Assembly (NCBI GenBank): GCA_943330855.2
Contig: CALQJI020000023.1
Location: forward strand, 1-63,081
Direction: 5' to 3'
DNA from: Klebsiella pneumoniae
GTDB taxonomy: Bacteria; Verrucomicrobiota; Verrucomicrobiia; Limisphaerales; SXTU01
Length of the DNA: 63,081 bases
This document shows, one piece after another, positions 62,029-63,081 of this stretch. The translations under genes were made by a program, and so were the position numbers. The notes beneath the pieces are model-generated. The model saw nothing but the letters and a program-made list of their open reading frames with translations. It did no database searches and was not told the origin of the DNA. Position 1 is the stretch's first letter; every line of letters begins with the position of its first letter.

Positions 62029-63081
62029 ATGTTCGAACAAGCCTTCAAAAACATCGACGACGTCCTCTGGAAAGACGCCGGCTGCACCAGCGAACTCGAC
62101 TACACCGAGCAGACCTCCTGGCTGCTCTTCCTGAAATACCTCGACGCCCTCGAACACGACAAAGCCACCGAAGCCGCCCTCGACGGCAAGAAATACACCC
62201 ACATCCTCGACAAACCCTACCGCTGGGAATCGTGGGCCGCGCCCAAGGGCAAAGACGGCAAGATTGATCACAACACCGCGCTCGGTGGCGACGACCTCAC
62301 CAAATTCGTTAACGAAAAACTCTTCCCCTACCTGCACGGCTTCAAAGCCAAGTTCAACGACAAGCCCAAGACGGTCGAATACAAGATCGGCGAAATCTTC
62401 GGCGAGATAAAGAACCGCATCCAGAGCGGCTACAACCTCCGCGAGATCATTGATCACATTGATGAACTCCGCTTCGCCTCCCAGACCGAGAAGCACGAGC
62501 TTTCCCACCTCTACGAGGCCAAGATCAAAAACATGGGCAACGCCGGGCGCAACGGCGGCGAGTATTACACCCCGCGCCCCCTCCAGCGCGCCATGGTCCA
62601 GGTCGTGAACCCCAAGCTCGGCGAAACCATCTACGACGGCGCGGCGGGCTCGTGCGGCTTCCTCTGCGAGTCGTTTGTTTACCTGAAGCAGACCAACCCC
62701 AAGCGCACCACCGCCCAGGACCGGTTCCTGCAAGAGCGCACCTTCTACGGGAAGGAGAAAAAGTCTCTCGCCTACGTCATCGCGATCATGAACATGATCC
62801 TGCACGGCATCGAGGCGCCGAACATCATCCACACCAACACGCTCGCCGAGAACCTCGCCGACATTCAGGAAAAGGACCGGCACGACATCGTCATGGCCAA
62901 CCCGCCCTTCGGCGGCAAAGAGCGCAAGGAAGTGCAGCAAAACTTCCCCATTCGCACCGGCGAGACCGCGTTCCTCTTCCTCCAGCACTTCATCAAAATC
63001 CTCAAGGCCGGAGGCCGCGCCGGCATCGTCATCAAGAACACCTTCCTCTCCAACACCGACAACGCCTCCGTCAGCCTGCGC
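62029..63081 (+). CDS. hsdM: Type I restriction-modification system, methyltransferase subunit (partial)
   Basis: The gene runs off the window after 351 residues. The N-terminal helical domain begins FEQAFKNIDDVLWKDAGCTSELDYTEQTSWLLFLKYLD. The SAM site includes GEYYTPRPLQRAM (about 181-193), the GAAGSCGF motif I near 205-212 and the catalytic NPPFGG (motif IV, N6-adenine) near 288-293. It should methylate adenine in a split target together with an HsdS subunit. HsdS and HsdR are expected beyond the window. It has no visible ribosome-binding site near ATG 62029. Its position beside a truncated tRNA supports horizontal acquisition. Confidence 0.95.
   Translation, partial: MFEQAFKNIDDVLWKDAGCTSELDYTEQTSWLLFLKYLDALEHDKATEAALDGKKYTHILDKPYRWESWAAPKGKDGKIDHNTALGGDDLTKFVNEKLFPYLHGFKAKFNDKPKTVEYKIGEIFGEIKNRIQSGYNLREIIDHIDELRFASQTEKHELSHLYEAKIKNMGNAGRNGGEYYTPRPLQRAMVQVVNPKLGETIYDGAAGSCGFLCESFVYLKQTNPKRTTAQDRFLQERTFYGKEKKSLAYVIAIMNMILHGIEAPNIIHTNTLAENLADIQEKDRHDIVMANPPFGGKERKEVQQNFPIRTGETAFLFLQHFIKILKAGGRAGIVIKNTFLSNTDNASVSLR

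Overview
The window is a high-GC chromosomal segment that looks like Verrucomicrobiota, possibly subdivision 3 (Pedosphaera/Limisphaera-like). This is inferred from gene content: paired DUF1501 and DUF1549/DUF1553 planctomycete-type cytochrome proteins, an orphan DUF1552 protein, an H-X9-DG pseudopilin, a DUF1080 hydrolase fused to a heme-binding propeller, and many secreted proteins of unknown role. No 16S gene is present, so the lineage is not proven.

Layout. 1-7 kb holds housekeeping genes: a sugar nucleotidyltransferase, aroK-queG, a MEKHLA protein with a phosphodiesterase-like lipoprotein, then nusB, a PHP phosphatase and ftsY. 7-20 kb has thrC, a pseudopilin, DUF1552, cysK, a DUF1501 and DUF1549/1553 pair, a PhoPQ-activated-type hydrolase and prfC. 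20-28 kb has membrane and small unknown proteins, a hicBA toxin-antitoxin pair between direct repeats, an LRR protein, a HAD phosphatase, and TPR, Rieske, FHA-like and DUF3298 proteins. 28-36 kb is an export operon: a duplicated-domain secreted protein, DUF1549/1553 and two tandem DUF1501 genes. 36-50 kb has NUDIX, a PQQ propeller, ROK kinase, Ppx/GppA, a PPC-domain protein, an iron alcohol dehydrogenase, an SGNH hydrolase, a sialate O-acetylesterase and a 1232-residue DUF1080/SGNH/propeller/cytochrome fusion. 50-61 kb has a duplicated TerB-like protein, ApbE, MscS, a small sugar-kinase/unknown/HAD cluster and a membrane/coiled-coil pair. At 61 kb a tRNA-Asn is followed by a truncated tRNA-Thr, a gene-poor 0.9 kb stretch and the start of hsdM, which looks like the edge of an integrated island.

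The secreted DUF1501/1549/1553 proteins, SGNH and acetylesterase enzymes and the fusion protein fit periplasmic breakdown of decorated polysaccharides. This role is inferred from family context.

The most unusual signal is not a gene. The window is full of short palindromic elements, and many have arms built from degenerate units with a strict period of 7, 9 or 10 bases. In two cases the arms of one palindrome differ by exactly one unit, 7 bases at the cysK end and 9 bases upstream of aroK. Palindromes fill seven of the nine convergent gene gaps. Several lie inside reading frames, in queG, at the start of ppx and the PPC gene, at the start of apbE and at the end of the NUDIX gene.
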